Below are positions 42,628-50,070 of a stretch of 64,000 nt of DNA, piece by piece. The notes beneath the pieces are model-generated. The model saw only the letters and a program-made list of their open reading frames with translations, ran no database searches and was not told the DNA's origin. Each line of letters starts with the position of its first letter. Within the stretch, counting starts at the first letter, position 1. The stretch comes from JAEXNA01 sp037189585 (GTDB lineage: Bacteria > Vulcanimicrobiota > Xenobia > Xenobiales > JADMJV01). The translations under genes and the position numbers were made by a program. The stretch is taken from NCBI GenBank assembly GCA_037189585.1, contig JBBCJA010000010.1, positions 1 through 64,000 on the forward strand, read 5' to 3'.

Positions 42628-44838
42628 ATGGAAGTCGGAAAGCCGTCAAATATCTACCTCGCGCCGGGATTAGGGAAGACTCGTCTTGATCCGACTTTGG
42701 CCAAGCTCAAGTCCACGGTCACCGAGCAGTTGGACCAGGCCGCGGTCGGCCAACAAAGCGATGCGGAGGCTCTCCGCGAGAGCTTGATGCGGTTGACGAC
42801 GCAAGCTCGCCAGCTTCGTCCGCTCAATCCCCAAACGGCCGTTGAAAAACAGAAGGCCAAGGATGTCGCCCATCTGCACGGCCTGGCTTGCCGCGCCGCC
42901 TCCTACGCCTCATTTATCGCGACGGGTCTGCCTCCCAACCTCTCGCAGGCGGCCGCCGAAAGCCATCTCAAAAGTCTGCAGGTCGATCTGGCGCAGACCG
43001 TGGACCGAACCTTTGGCACCGCGGAAACCTCCAAAATTTCCAGCGAGATCAAGCCGCCGCGCCCAGACCTGATCGAGTGGGTCGAGGTTCCGGCCGGCAA
43101 CTTTAAGATGGGTTACGCCAACGACGACACTCATCTCGACACTTACCGAATCGCCAAGTATCCCATCACCAACAGCCAGTTTCTCGAGTTCGTCCAATCC
43201 ACCGGCTATCAAACCGAAGGGCCGTTCCTTGAACCCGAGGGCGGAAAGTATCCTGACGGCAAGGATTCTCTGGGTCAACACCCCGCTCCGATGAGCTACT
43301 ACGACCTGAAGGCCTTCGCCGAATGGGTCGGCGGCGGCATCCCCACGCGCGAACAGTTCGAAAAGGCGGGACGAGGTCCTGACGGCAACAAGTTCCCCTG
43401 GGGCAATTCCTGGGATCCCACCGTCTGTAACTGGGACAGCGGTGCCACCACTCCGGTCGACAAGTTCGAGAAGCCGAACTCGGAAGGAGCCGCCAACGTC
43501 TCCTACTACGGCGCCGTCGACATGGTGGGCAACATGCTCGAGTGGGTGGACGGAGGCGCCACTCGCCGCCCCGGCGCTGTCTATCTCAAAGGCGGCGCCT
43601 GGAGCAACTACCTCCCCGGTCAGGGCGACGAGACCGCCTTCGACCTTTTGAGGGAAACGAGCGAAACTCCGGACAGTAAGTATTCCGGATTCGGTGGACG
43701 CATCGTCATGGCCGGTCCCGCTCAGGCCAAAGCCAAACCCGCCGTCGCTCCGTTACCGGCTGAAGCGTCTCTGGAGACGATGATGAAGGCGGTGGTTGCT
43801 CAGCAGGAAGAGCTCAATCCCGGCCTCAAGCCGCTCGACGCGGAGATTCAAAAACTCAAAAAGAATCCGGCTCAGGCCAACCCTAAGACGCTGCAAGCGA
43901 TGCTTCAGGAGATCTGCAAGGAGACCAGAGACGCTCGGCCTCTTTCCAGCTACGGCCAGGATCTTCAAGCCAAAACGGCGGCCGACAAAGTGCTCGCCGC
44001 CGCCAATCGACTGGCCTTCAACGCCAGCATCGTGGCCTCCGGAGTCGGCCCTCTCGGTATGAGCGTGGCCCAGGGCTTAGAAGGGATGGAGTCGAGCTTT
44101 TCAGAGCTTCGCCAAAATCTGGCTCAGGTCCAGGGAACGGCCAAAACGGAAGCGATTTCTAGTGAACTTAAGGACGACAACCCGGCGGGTATTGAGTGGG
44201 TCACCATCCCCGCCGGGAAATTCCGCTACGGTCGGGACAACGTCGAGGTCGACATGCCGGCCTACCGTATGGCCAAGTACCCTGTAACCAAGCAGCAGTT
44301 CACGAAATTTATCGAAGCCACCGGATACCGCTGTGAAGGGGGCTTCAAGCCTCCTGCTGACGGCAAGTATCCGGAAGGGGAAGACTCCGAAGGGAACCAC
44401 CCGATCGGCAATGTCTCCTACTACGATCTGCAAGCCTTCGCCAAGTGGGCCACTCCGGGCGGGCACGTCCCCACCCAACAAGAGTGGGAAAAAGCTTCTC
44501 GAGGAACCGAGGGGCAGGCTTTTCCCTGGGGGAACGATTTCGACCCTTCCAAGGTCAACCATGACAGCGGAGGTCTGGTCTCTGTCTACGAGATGGAAAA
44601 ACGGGGAAATGTCTCTCCTTTCGGAGTGGTCGACATGGTCGGCAACAGCTTGGAATGGGTCGACGACAGCACGCCCGCTCGCCCCGGGTCCACCATGCTC
44701 AAGGGCGGGGCTTACAGCAATGCGACCGGAAACCTCAAGGTGCAAAGCACCACCCGTTTCACCACCGACGTTCCGACCGTCGGATATCAAGGGTTCGGGG
44801 GCCGCATCGCCGCCCCCGTGGCCATTCCTGAAGGCTAA
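42628..44838 (+). CDS. protein with two tandem helical + FGE-sulfatase (SUMF1-like) modules
   Basis: 736 aa from ATG 42628, no signal peptide. Two copies of one architecture: a helical segment of about 140 residues, then a formylglycine-generating-enzyme-type domain. Copy 1 FGE is ~150-370 (IEWVEVPAGNFKMGYANDD; YRIAKYPITNSQFLEFVQSTGY; FPWGNSWDP; DMVGNMLEWVDGG; YSGFGGRIV). Copy 2 FGE is ~520-735 (IEWVTIPAGKFRYGRDN; YPVTKQQFTKFIEATGY; FPWGNDFDP; DMVGNSLEWVDD; YQGFGGRIA). The paired active-site cysteines of true FGE are not evident, so these are probably structural or ligand-binding rather than sulfatase-activating. No sulfatase gene is in the window. Confidence 0.85.
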   Translation: MEVGKPSNIYLAPGLGKTRLDPTLAKLKSTVTEQLDQAAVGQQSDAEALRESLMRLTTQARQLRPLNPQTAVEKQKAKDVAHLHGLACRAASYASFIATGLPPNLSQAAAESHLKSLQVDLAQTVDRTFGTAETSKISSEIKPPRPDLIEWVEVPAGNFKMGYANDDTHLDTYRIAKYPITNSQFLEFVQSTGYQTEGPFLEPEGGKYPDGKDSLGQHPAPMSYYDLKAFAEWVGGGIPTREQFEKAGRGPDGNKFPWGNSWDPTVCNWDSGATTPVDKFEKPNSEGAANVSYYGAVDMVGNMLEWVDGGATRRPGAVYLKGGAWSNYLPGQGDETAFDLLRETSETPDSKYSGFGGRIVMAGPAQAKAKPAVAPLPAEASLETMMKAVVAQQEELNPGLKPLDAEIQKLKKNPAQANPKTLQAMLQEICKETRDARPLSSYGQDLQAKTAADKVLAAANRLAFNASIVASGVGPLGMSVAQGLEGMESSFSELRQNLAQVQGTAKTEAISSELKDDNPAGIEWVTIPAGKFRYGRDNVEVDMPAYRMAKYPVTKQQFTKFIEATGYRCEGGFKPPADGKYPEGEDSEGNHPIGNVSYYDLQAFAKWATPGGHVPTQQEWEKASRGTEGQAFPWGNDFDPSKVNHDSGGLVSVYEMEKRGNVSPFGVVDMVGNSLEWVDDSTPARPGSTMLKGGAYSNATGNLKVQSTTRFTTDVPTVGYQGFGGRIAAPVAIPEG

Positions 44839-45476
44839 GTTGACCTGATTCGGGCGGGATTTCCCGTCACCACGACACCGGCGGGTAAGTCCTTAGTCAC
44901 CACCGCGCCCGCTCCGACAATCGTGCCTTCACCGATAGTGACCCCGTCACGCACCACGGAGCCCGCTCCGATGTAGACTCCATCCTCGATGGCGACCCGC
45001 CCGCAAATGGTCGCTCCCGGGCCGACAAAAACATAGTCGCCCAGCGTTGTCTCGTGCCCGATTGAGGCCGCTCTTTTGAGACAACTGTGGCCACCGACAC
45101 GGGTGAAGGCATCGATGGCCACATGCTGCTCGATGATGACCGCCTCTCCCAGCCGCACCAAAGAAAGATCGGTGTCGGGCCAGATCAGCTCGACCAAGCG
45201 GCAGCCGTGCTCTAACAGCATCTCACCGACCAGGCGGCGAGACTTCATGCTGCCGAAGACGTTGTTCATGAAGGCGGCCGAAGGGAGGTCGTCGTTGGAG
45301 AGAGCGTCTCGCCCCCCTAGAATGGGATAACCGAAAGACTCCCTCCGACCCTGGGCGCTCATCTCGTCATCGAGAAAGCCCAGGATCCTCCAGCCTCGGT
45401 CACCCCTTTCCAGGGCGCTGAGAATCTTCAAGGGACAGGGATTGGAAGCTCCGTATAGGATCAGATCGTTGCTCAT
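44835..45476 (-). CDS. NeuD/PglB-like sugar O- or N-acetyltransferase
   Basis: 213 aa. The N-terminal ~80 residues are the small Rossmann-like NeuD_N domain (DLILYGASNPCPLKILSALE; ILGFLDDE). The rest is a left-handed beta-helix of hexapeptide repeats ending in IGEGTIVGAGAVVTKDLPAGVVVTGNPARI. Family members acetylate UDP-sugars or sialic acid with acetyl-CoA; His116 or His126-region (EQHVAIDAF, GGHSCLKRAASIGHETTLG) would supply the catalytic base. It converges on the FGE gene with a 4-nt overlap and diverges from the PanE-like gene, near a glycosyltransferase. Confidence 0.87.
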   Translation of the reverse strand: MSNDLILYGASNPCPLKILSALERGDRGWRILGFLDDEMSAQGRRESFGYPILGGRDALSNDDLPSAAFMNNVFGSMKSRRLVGEMLLEHGCRLVELIWPDTDLSLVRLGEAVIIEQHVAIDAFTRVGGHSCLKRAASIGHETTLGDYVFVGPGATICGRVAIEDGVYIGAGSVVRDGVTIGEGTIVGAGAVVTKDLPAGVVVTGNPARIRST

Positions 45477-45504
45477 AGAGGGTCACTTATGATATCCATT
45501 GCCA

Positions 45505-46527
45505 ATGCCAGGTTCAAGTCATCCCTCGATCGCCATTGTCGGCACGGGAGCCATCGGTGGGCTTCTTGGGTTCAAGTTCGTCCAAGCCGGATTTCCCGTC
45601 ACTTTCTTCGAGCGGGGAGAGCGCCTGAAGGCATTGCGCGCGAATGGCCTGACCCTGCTTTCGCCCGGCGGAGGACGACAAACCCTTTCTTCCCTAGCGG
45701 CCACCGACAACTTTAACACCGCGGCCCGTCACGACGTGGTATTCCTGGCAGTCAAAGCTCACCAGATCGAAGCTCTAGCCCACGACGTCTCACACCTCTT
45801 GCACCCGGACTCCGTCCTTGTCACCCTACAGAACGGCCTACCCTGGTGGTATTTTCAGAATATGGGCGACAAGTTCGCCCATCAGCGTCTCGAGTGCCTC
45901 GACCCCTCGGGAGTCATCGGTCGGCACATCCCCGCCCATCACATCGTGGGCTGCGTGGCCTATCCCGCGGCCCGGATGGACGAGCCGGCGGTGGTCACTC
46001 ACGTTGAGGGGGAGCGGTTCCCCGTGGGCGAGCTCGACGGCCGGGAAAGCCAGCGCTGCCAGACTCTGGTCGACTGTTTTCAGCAAGTCGGCTTGAAGTC
46101 ACGAGTTCTCACCGACATCCGCTCGGAGATCTGGCTCAAAGCCTGGGGCTCGCTATCTTTCAATCCGATCAGCGCCTTGACTCGAGCGACCATGGAAGAG
46201 GTCTGTCGATTCGCTCCAACTCGGACCCTGGCCGCCGGGATGATGAGGGAGGCTCAAGAGGTGGCCGAGAAACTTGGAGTGACCTTTCGAACCACCATCG
46301 AGCGTCGCCTGGAGGGAGCCGAGGCGGTGGGCCCGCACAAAACCTCAATGCTGCAAGATGTGGAGGCTGAGCAACCAATGGAGCTTCAGGCTCTCATAGG
46401 CTCGATCTTGGAGCTCGCCGAGAAGACTCAAACGCCTGTTCCGCTCATCGAGACGGTCCACGCCTGTGTCGCTCTCTTGGACAAGACGGTCTGTCGAAGG
46501 GAGCTTCCGAGCGAGGTTCTGACCTGA
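45505..46527 (+). CDS. 2-dehydropantoate 2-reductase family protein (ApbA/PanE-like)
   Basis: 340 aa from ATG 45505. The NAD(P)-binding start IAIVGTGAIGGLLGFKFVQAG and the substrate-domain motifs VVFLAVKAHQIE, LVTLQNGLPWW and SEIWLKAWGSLSFNPISALT (with the family's catalytic-region Lys and Asn) are present. It should reduce 2-dehydropantoate or a similar 2-oxo acid. PanE-like paralogues have varied substrates, and the absence of other pantothenate genes means the pathway is not certain. It heads a rightward set with a GT2 glycosyltransferase and a polytopic membrane protein, overlapping the former. Confidence 0.85.
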   Translation: MPGSSHPSIAIVGTGAIGGLLGFKFVQAGFPVTFFERGERLKALRANGLTLLSPGGGRQTLSSLAATDNFNTAARHDVVFLAVKAHQIEALAHDVSHLLHPDSVLVTLQNGLPWWYFQNMGDKFAHQRLECLDPSGVIGRHIPAHHIVGCVAYPAARMDEPAVVTHVEGERFPVGELDGRESQRCQTLVDCFQQVGLKSRVLTDIRSEIWLKAWGSLSFNPISALTRATMEEVCRFAPTRTLAAGMMREAQEVAEKLGVTFRTTIERRLEGAEAVGPHKTSMLQDVEAEQPMELQALIGSILELAEKTQTPVPLIETVHACVALLDKTVCRRELPSEVLT

Positions 46528-47225
46528 GAAACCGCGCGACCGCCGTCATCCCTGTCTACAACAACGCTCGGCAGTTGCCCGAGCTAGTCCGGCGGCTTCG
46601 CTGTCTGCCTGATTTGACCGTTCTGTTCGTCGAGGACCACGGAACCGACCAGAGTCGAGAGATTCTCTTGGCCGAGTCTGACGAGCGCGTCGGTGCCCTC
46701 TTTCTCAAACACAACGTCGGGCAGCACAGCGCCTTCTTGACCGGAGTCCGGCACGTGACTACCCCTCGAGCCGTGCTTCTCGACGGGGACCTTCAGGACC
46801 GTCCCGAGTCGATTCCGGCACTCCTGGAAGCTTTAACTCGAGCCGAAATCGCCTTCGGCCAGCGCCGTCCTCCGGCTTCCCCCGGCTCGGCCCTTCTCAA
46901 AGGGCTCTTTCGAATCGCCAGTCGAGGTCGGCTGCCGGCGCGAGTGGGAACGAACGTCGCGCTGGGACCACGAGCTCTCGAGTTTCTCTCCGGGGTGCGC
47001 GATCCCGACCCTCACATCGTGGGACTCTTAGCTCTCTGTGGTCTCGACATCGTGGCGGTCCCGGTGGAGCGTGACCGGCCGACAGGGCCGAGCAGCTACA
47101 ATCTTAAGAAACGCATTCTCCTCGGTCTGCGTGCCCTACGCGGCTCCGGTCTTCTCCCCTGGCTCCCCCTTTTGATCAAACCCCGACCCGTGGAGATCTC
47201 GACAAAAACGGGATGGCTAGCGTGA
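46524..47225 (+). CDS. family 2 glycosyltransferase (GT-A)
   Basis: 233 aa if started at the CTG at 46524. The GT-A opening ATAVIPVYNNARQLPELVRRL begins at about 46536, before any ATG, GTG or TTG in frame; a TTG at 46575 would delete the conserved strand. The CTG overlaps the PanE-like stop, so coupled translation from a rare start is the best reading, with a start-side frameshift as the alternative. Motifs: FVEDHGTDQSREIL, NVGQHSAFLTGVRHV, LLDGDLQDRPESIP (the DxD-like DGDLQD). Sequence resembles the dolichol-phosphate-mannose synthase/undecaprenyl-phosphate glycosyltransferase branch. Its end overlaps the next gene by 13 nt. Confidence 0.82.
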   Translation: MRNRATAVIPVYNNARQLPELVRRLRCLPDLTVLFVEDHGTDQSREILLAESDERVGALFLKHNVGQHSAFLTGVRHVTTPRAVLLDGDLQDRPESIPALLEALTRAEIAFGQRRPPASPGSALLKGLFRIASRGRLPARVGTNVALGPRALEFLSGVRDPDPHIVGLLALCGLDIVAVPVERDRPTGPSSYNLKKRILLGLRALRGSGLLPWLPLLIKPRPVEISTKTGWLA

Positions 47226-49084
47226 GAGCCAACGATCGCTGGGGTTATCTCCTCATTTTAGGTATAGCTCTGACGCTTTTCGGCTACCAGGCCTTACGAG
47301 GTGACGAGGCCAGCCGGCTGTTTCACATGTTCGCCCAACTCGACCCTGAACTTTTCCGCAAAGATTGGTATGTTCAGGGGTATCAAGACGTCAACCCTCA
47401 CGCGCCCTACTTCTTTGTCTTAGGAGGCATGACCCAGATCTTGGGAGTCTTTCCCGCCCTGCTCTCAGCCTTTCTGGTCTGGCTCCTGGTCCTCTTTTAC
47501 GGCTCGGTTGTTCTCTACCGCACCCTCCGGCCCCAAGACCCTGACTGGAAGGCCTGGCTCGCGGTATTGACGGTCATCTTTTGCCAAACCGGAAATCTGG
47601 GGTTCAACGCGATCTTCGAATCGGAATTCAAACCGAGAATGCTGGCCAACGCCTTCGCCCTGGTGGGCTTCGCCATTTTGCTCCAGCGTCCGCTGACCAG
47701 ACACCGCGCTGTGCTCGCCGGGCTGTGCGTGGCTTTGACCATCCTTGCCCACGTGGGTGTGGGAGTTCTGGTAGGAGGCACTTTCGGCCTGATGGTGATC
47801 TGGTGGATGGCAAGACCGGGGAGAAGCCAGGTGGCTCTTGACGTTGGAGCGACTTTCCTCCTGGCTGATGCCTTCGCTCTGGCGCTGCGTGTCCCTTACT
47901 TGTTGGGAGTGGACAACCGGTTAGCCTCTAACGCCGCTGAGTTAGAGCTCATGCAAAAACACTATATCCTGAGCCACGCCGGTCACTTCTATCCTCCGGC
48001 CTGGCCGTGGACGCTCTGGTGTGGGGCCTTCGCGCTTATCGCGTACGCCGTCACGCGGCTAAAGCTTCAAGACGACGCGCTCTCCTTTCGATTAATGTCG
48101 GCTGGAGTCACGGTCGGTCTTATCCTCCTAGGCGGCCTGATTGTTTCAAGTTTTCTGTTGGTCTACAAGCTGGTTCTTCTCCAGCCGTTTCGCCTCGTGA
48201 CGTTGGTAAGATCGGTCCTGGCGGTTCTAGTGGCGGTGAAACTCGGCGAGTTGGGAGAAGGCTCAAAAGAGAGATGGGCCTGGCCACGTCTACTCCTACT
48301 CCTGACCTCACTGACCGATGACCGGGCTTTCTTGTTGGCCTGCGCGACAGAAGTCGTCGGGTCTCGTTGGCGGAGCGTTCACCCTTTTCTCATCTTCTCG
48401 GCAGCGGTGGTGACGACCGGATGGCTGGCTCCCAAGACGGGACTTCTTTTTTGGGCGAGTCTCGCAGTCGTTCTGGTCTTTCGTCGCCTCGCCGCGCGGG
48501 GGGTCTCGGTCAAACTTCTCGCGCTTCTGGCACTGGCGGTACCCTTGGGAGTCCTCACGGTTCAACTCATCTCTCCTAAGAGCGAACTGGCGAAGCGGAC
48601 GTCAGTCCGGTGGCAGTTTCTAGGAATTCCCAGTCTCGGCCTGGAGCCGATGGCGGACTGGTGCCGGCGTCACACCGAGCCCAACACCGTCTTCTTGACT
48701 CCGCCCGATATCCCGGGTTTTCGAGTTTGGGCCAGACGAGCTCTTGTCTTTGATGCCACCACACCGCCTATCTCGGGCCCGGAGATCGGAGAGTTTCTCC
48801 AGAGAGAACGAGAATTTTCGGCGCCCCACGAGAGCTTGGAGGCCGAGACCCCTCTGGGCGAGCGCTACCGAACAATGGACTCGGAGCGCATTCTAGAGCT
48901 CTGCCGAAAGTACGGTGCCGACTGTGCGGTGACCGTCGGTCCCCGCACACACCCGCACCTGCACCAACTTCACCAGGAAGGCGACTTCTATCTCTACCGA
49001 GTGACGCTGAGCTCCTCGACCAAAGTCTCTAGCGAAACAGCAACCGTGACGCCGAGCTCCTCGGATCTTGAGGATAAAGCGTAA
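47213..49084 (+). CDS. polytopic membrane protein, DUF6798/GT-C-like
   Basis: 623 aa. About 11 membrane segments between residues 10 and 450, then a soluble domain of 170 residues. The first outside loop holds GDEASRLFHMFAQLDPELFRKDWYVQGY, similar to DUF6798-type proteins and to the substrate loop of GT-C glycosyltransferases. The C-terminal soluble part begins QFLGIPSLGLEPMADWCRRHTEPNTVFLTPPDIPGFRVWARR, common in such proteins. Coupled to the upstream undecaprenyl-type glycosyltransferase by overlap, so it likely acts in the same envelope glycan step. Family level assignment is moderate. Confidence 0.72.
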   Translation: MASVRANDRWGYLLILGIALTLFGYQALRGDEASRLFHMFAQLDPELFRKDWYVQGYQDVNPHAPYFFVLGGMTQILGVFPALLSAFLVWLLVLFYGSVVLYRTLRPQDPDWKAWLAVLTVIFCQTGNLGFNAIFESEFKPRMLANAFALVGFAILLQRPLTRHRAVLAGLCVALTILAHVGVGVLVGGTFGLMVIWWMARPGRSQVALDVGATFLLADAFALALRVPYLLGVDNRLASNAAELELMQKHYILSHAGHFYPPAWPWTLWCGAFALIAYAVTRLKLQDDALSFRLMSAGVTVGLILLGGLIVSSFLLVYKLVLLQPFRLVTLVRSVLAVLVAVKLGELGEGSKERWAWPRLLLLLTSLTDDRAFLLACATEVVGSRWRSVHPFLIFSAAVVTTGWLAPKTGLLFWASLAVVLVFRRLAARGVSVKLLALLALAVPLGVLTVQLISPKSELAKRTSVRWQFLGIPSLGLEPMADWCRRHTEPNTVFLTPPDIPGFRVWARRALVFDATTPPISGPEIGEFLQREREFSAPHESLEAETPLGERYRTMDSERILELCRKYGADCAVTVGPRTHPHLHQLHQEGDFYLYRVTLSSSTKVSSETATVTPSSSDLEDKA

Positions 49085-49163
49085 GCAGGGCATCCTAGTC
49101 AGGTGAGAAACGCTTTCTTCGGTGGGAGCGACCCCGCCAATTTTGTTTTTTGAAAGGCCACTC

Positions 49164-49631
49164 ATGCCCACTGCTGTTGGAGAACGCGTACAAGACTTCA
49201 CCCTCCTCGACAACCTCGGAGAGCAACAGAATCTTCAGGAGGCCCTACAAAAAGGCCCCGTCGTCCTAGCCTTCTTTCCCCTCGCTTTCACCGGAGTCTG
49301 CACCGCCGAGATGTGCGGCTTTCGCGATATGCTCAAGGATTTTGAAGCTGTCAACACTACTGTCTTCGGAATATCTGTCGACAGCGAACATGCTCTGCGG
49401 GTCTTTGCTGAACAGCAGAATCTGAACTTCCGCTTGCTCTCCGACTTCAACAAGGAAGTCTGCGCGAGCCTAGGAGTGATGTACAAAGACTTTCGAGGGA
49501 AGAAAGGCGTGGCGAAACGCTCGGTGTTCGTCCTGCGCCCCGACGGAACCGTCGCCTACCAGTGGATCACGGAAAATGCTGGAGAGAGTCCCGACCTCAC
49601 GGAAGTCCAAAAGGCGTTGACCGCACTTTAG
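49164..49631 (+). CDS. peroxiredoxin (AhpE/BCP-like)
   Basis: 155 aa from ATG 49164, with GAAAGG upstream. A thioredoxin-fold peroxidase: peroxidatic Cys46 in AFFPLAFTGVCTAEMCGF, with Thr43 and the downstream Arg of KRSVFVLRPDGTV completing the site. Cys51, five residues on, could act as resolving cysteine as in atypical two-Cys BCP/PrxQ enzymes. It reduces H2O2 or organic peroxides. It stands alone with its own terminator. Confidence 0.93.
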   Translation: MPTAVGERVQDFTLLDNLGEQQNLQEALQKGPVVLAFFPLAFTGVCTAEMCGFRDMLKDFEAVNTTVFGISVDSEHALRVFAEQQNLNFRLLSDFNKEVCASLGVMYKDFRGKKGVAKRSVFVLRPDGTVAYQWITENAGESPDLTEVQKALTAL

Positions 49632-49652
49632 GGCTTTCACAACGGACCTTGC

Positions 49653-49682
49653 AGGAGCCGTCCTTACTGGGCGGCTCCTTTT
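49653..49682 (+). terminator. intrinsic terminator of the peroxiredoxin gene
   Basis: AGGAGCCG and CGGCTCCT form an 8-bp stem with an 11-nt loop, followed by TTTT. It begins 21 nt past the stop codon. Confidence 0.85.
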
Positions 49683-50020
49683 GCGTGTACCTCAACCCCG
49701 CGCGTAGCGTGCACTCCAAGCAGACTTCCGCGCGCCCCTCAACCCCCACGCACAGCGCGCACTCCAAGCAGAGTTTTGCGCGCTCTCCAATCCCGCGCGC
49801 CGCGTGTACTTTAAAGCGAGTCTTCGTCTGCTCCCCAGCCACACGCGCTGCGTGCACTCCAAGCAGATTTTCGCGTGCTCCCCAACCAAGTGCGCCGCGC
49901 ACTTGAAACGGAACTCTGCATGAGTGCTCCCCGCCCCAACCGCATGCACTTCAAGCAGAATACTCGTGCCCTCTCCAGCCGCGCGCACCCCACCCACGCG
50001 CGCGCCAACCAGCCGCGCAT
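49682..50020. repeat. 48-bp repeat array, locus B (six to seven units)
   Basis: Anchor 5-mers (TGCAC or variants) recur at 49710, 49758, 49805, 49853, 49898, 49945 and 49984, that is, spacings of 48, 47, 48, 45, 47 and 39. A unit reads about TGCACTCCAAGCAGA-n-TTTCGCGCGC-n-CCCCAA-n-CGCGCGCnGCG. It is the same repeat as locus A 23 kb away. The array fills the gap between the peroxiredoxin and ABC-transporter terminators. Its 48-bp period keeps both strands open and creates spurious reading frames with 16-residue repeats, which I do not regard as genes. Confidence 0.88.
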
Positions 50021-50021
50021 G

Positions 50022-50046
50022 AAAAAGCCGCCCCTCGCAGGGCGGC
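50022..50046 (-). terminator. intrinsic terminator of the ABC-transporter operon
   Basis: On the minus strand GCCGCCC and GGGCGGC form a 7-bp stem with a 6-nt loop, followed by TTTTT. It lies 24 nt beyond the permease stop. Confidence 0.88.
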
Positions 50047-50070
50047 ATTTCCATTCTACTATCGAGCGAG

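Noticed and set aside
42628..44838. True formylglycine-generating (sulfatase-activating) enzyme
   Set aside because: No paired active-site cysteines are evident in either module and no sulfatase gene is nearby; only the fold is claimed.
49682..50020. Possible CRISPR array
   Set aside because: The units are contiguous and degenerate with no unique spacers, and no cas genes are present.
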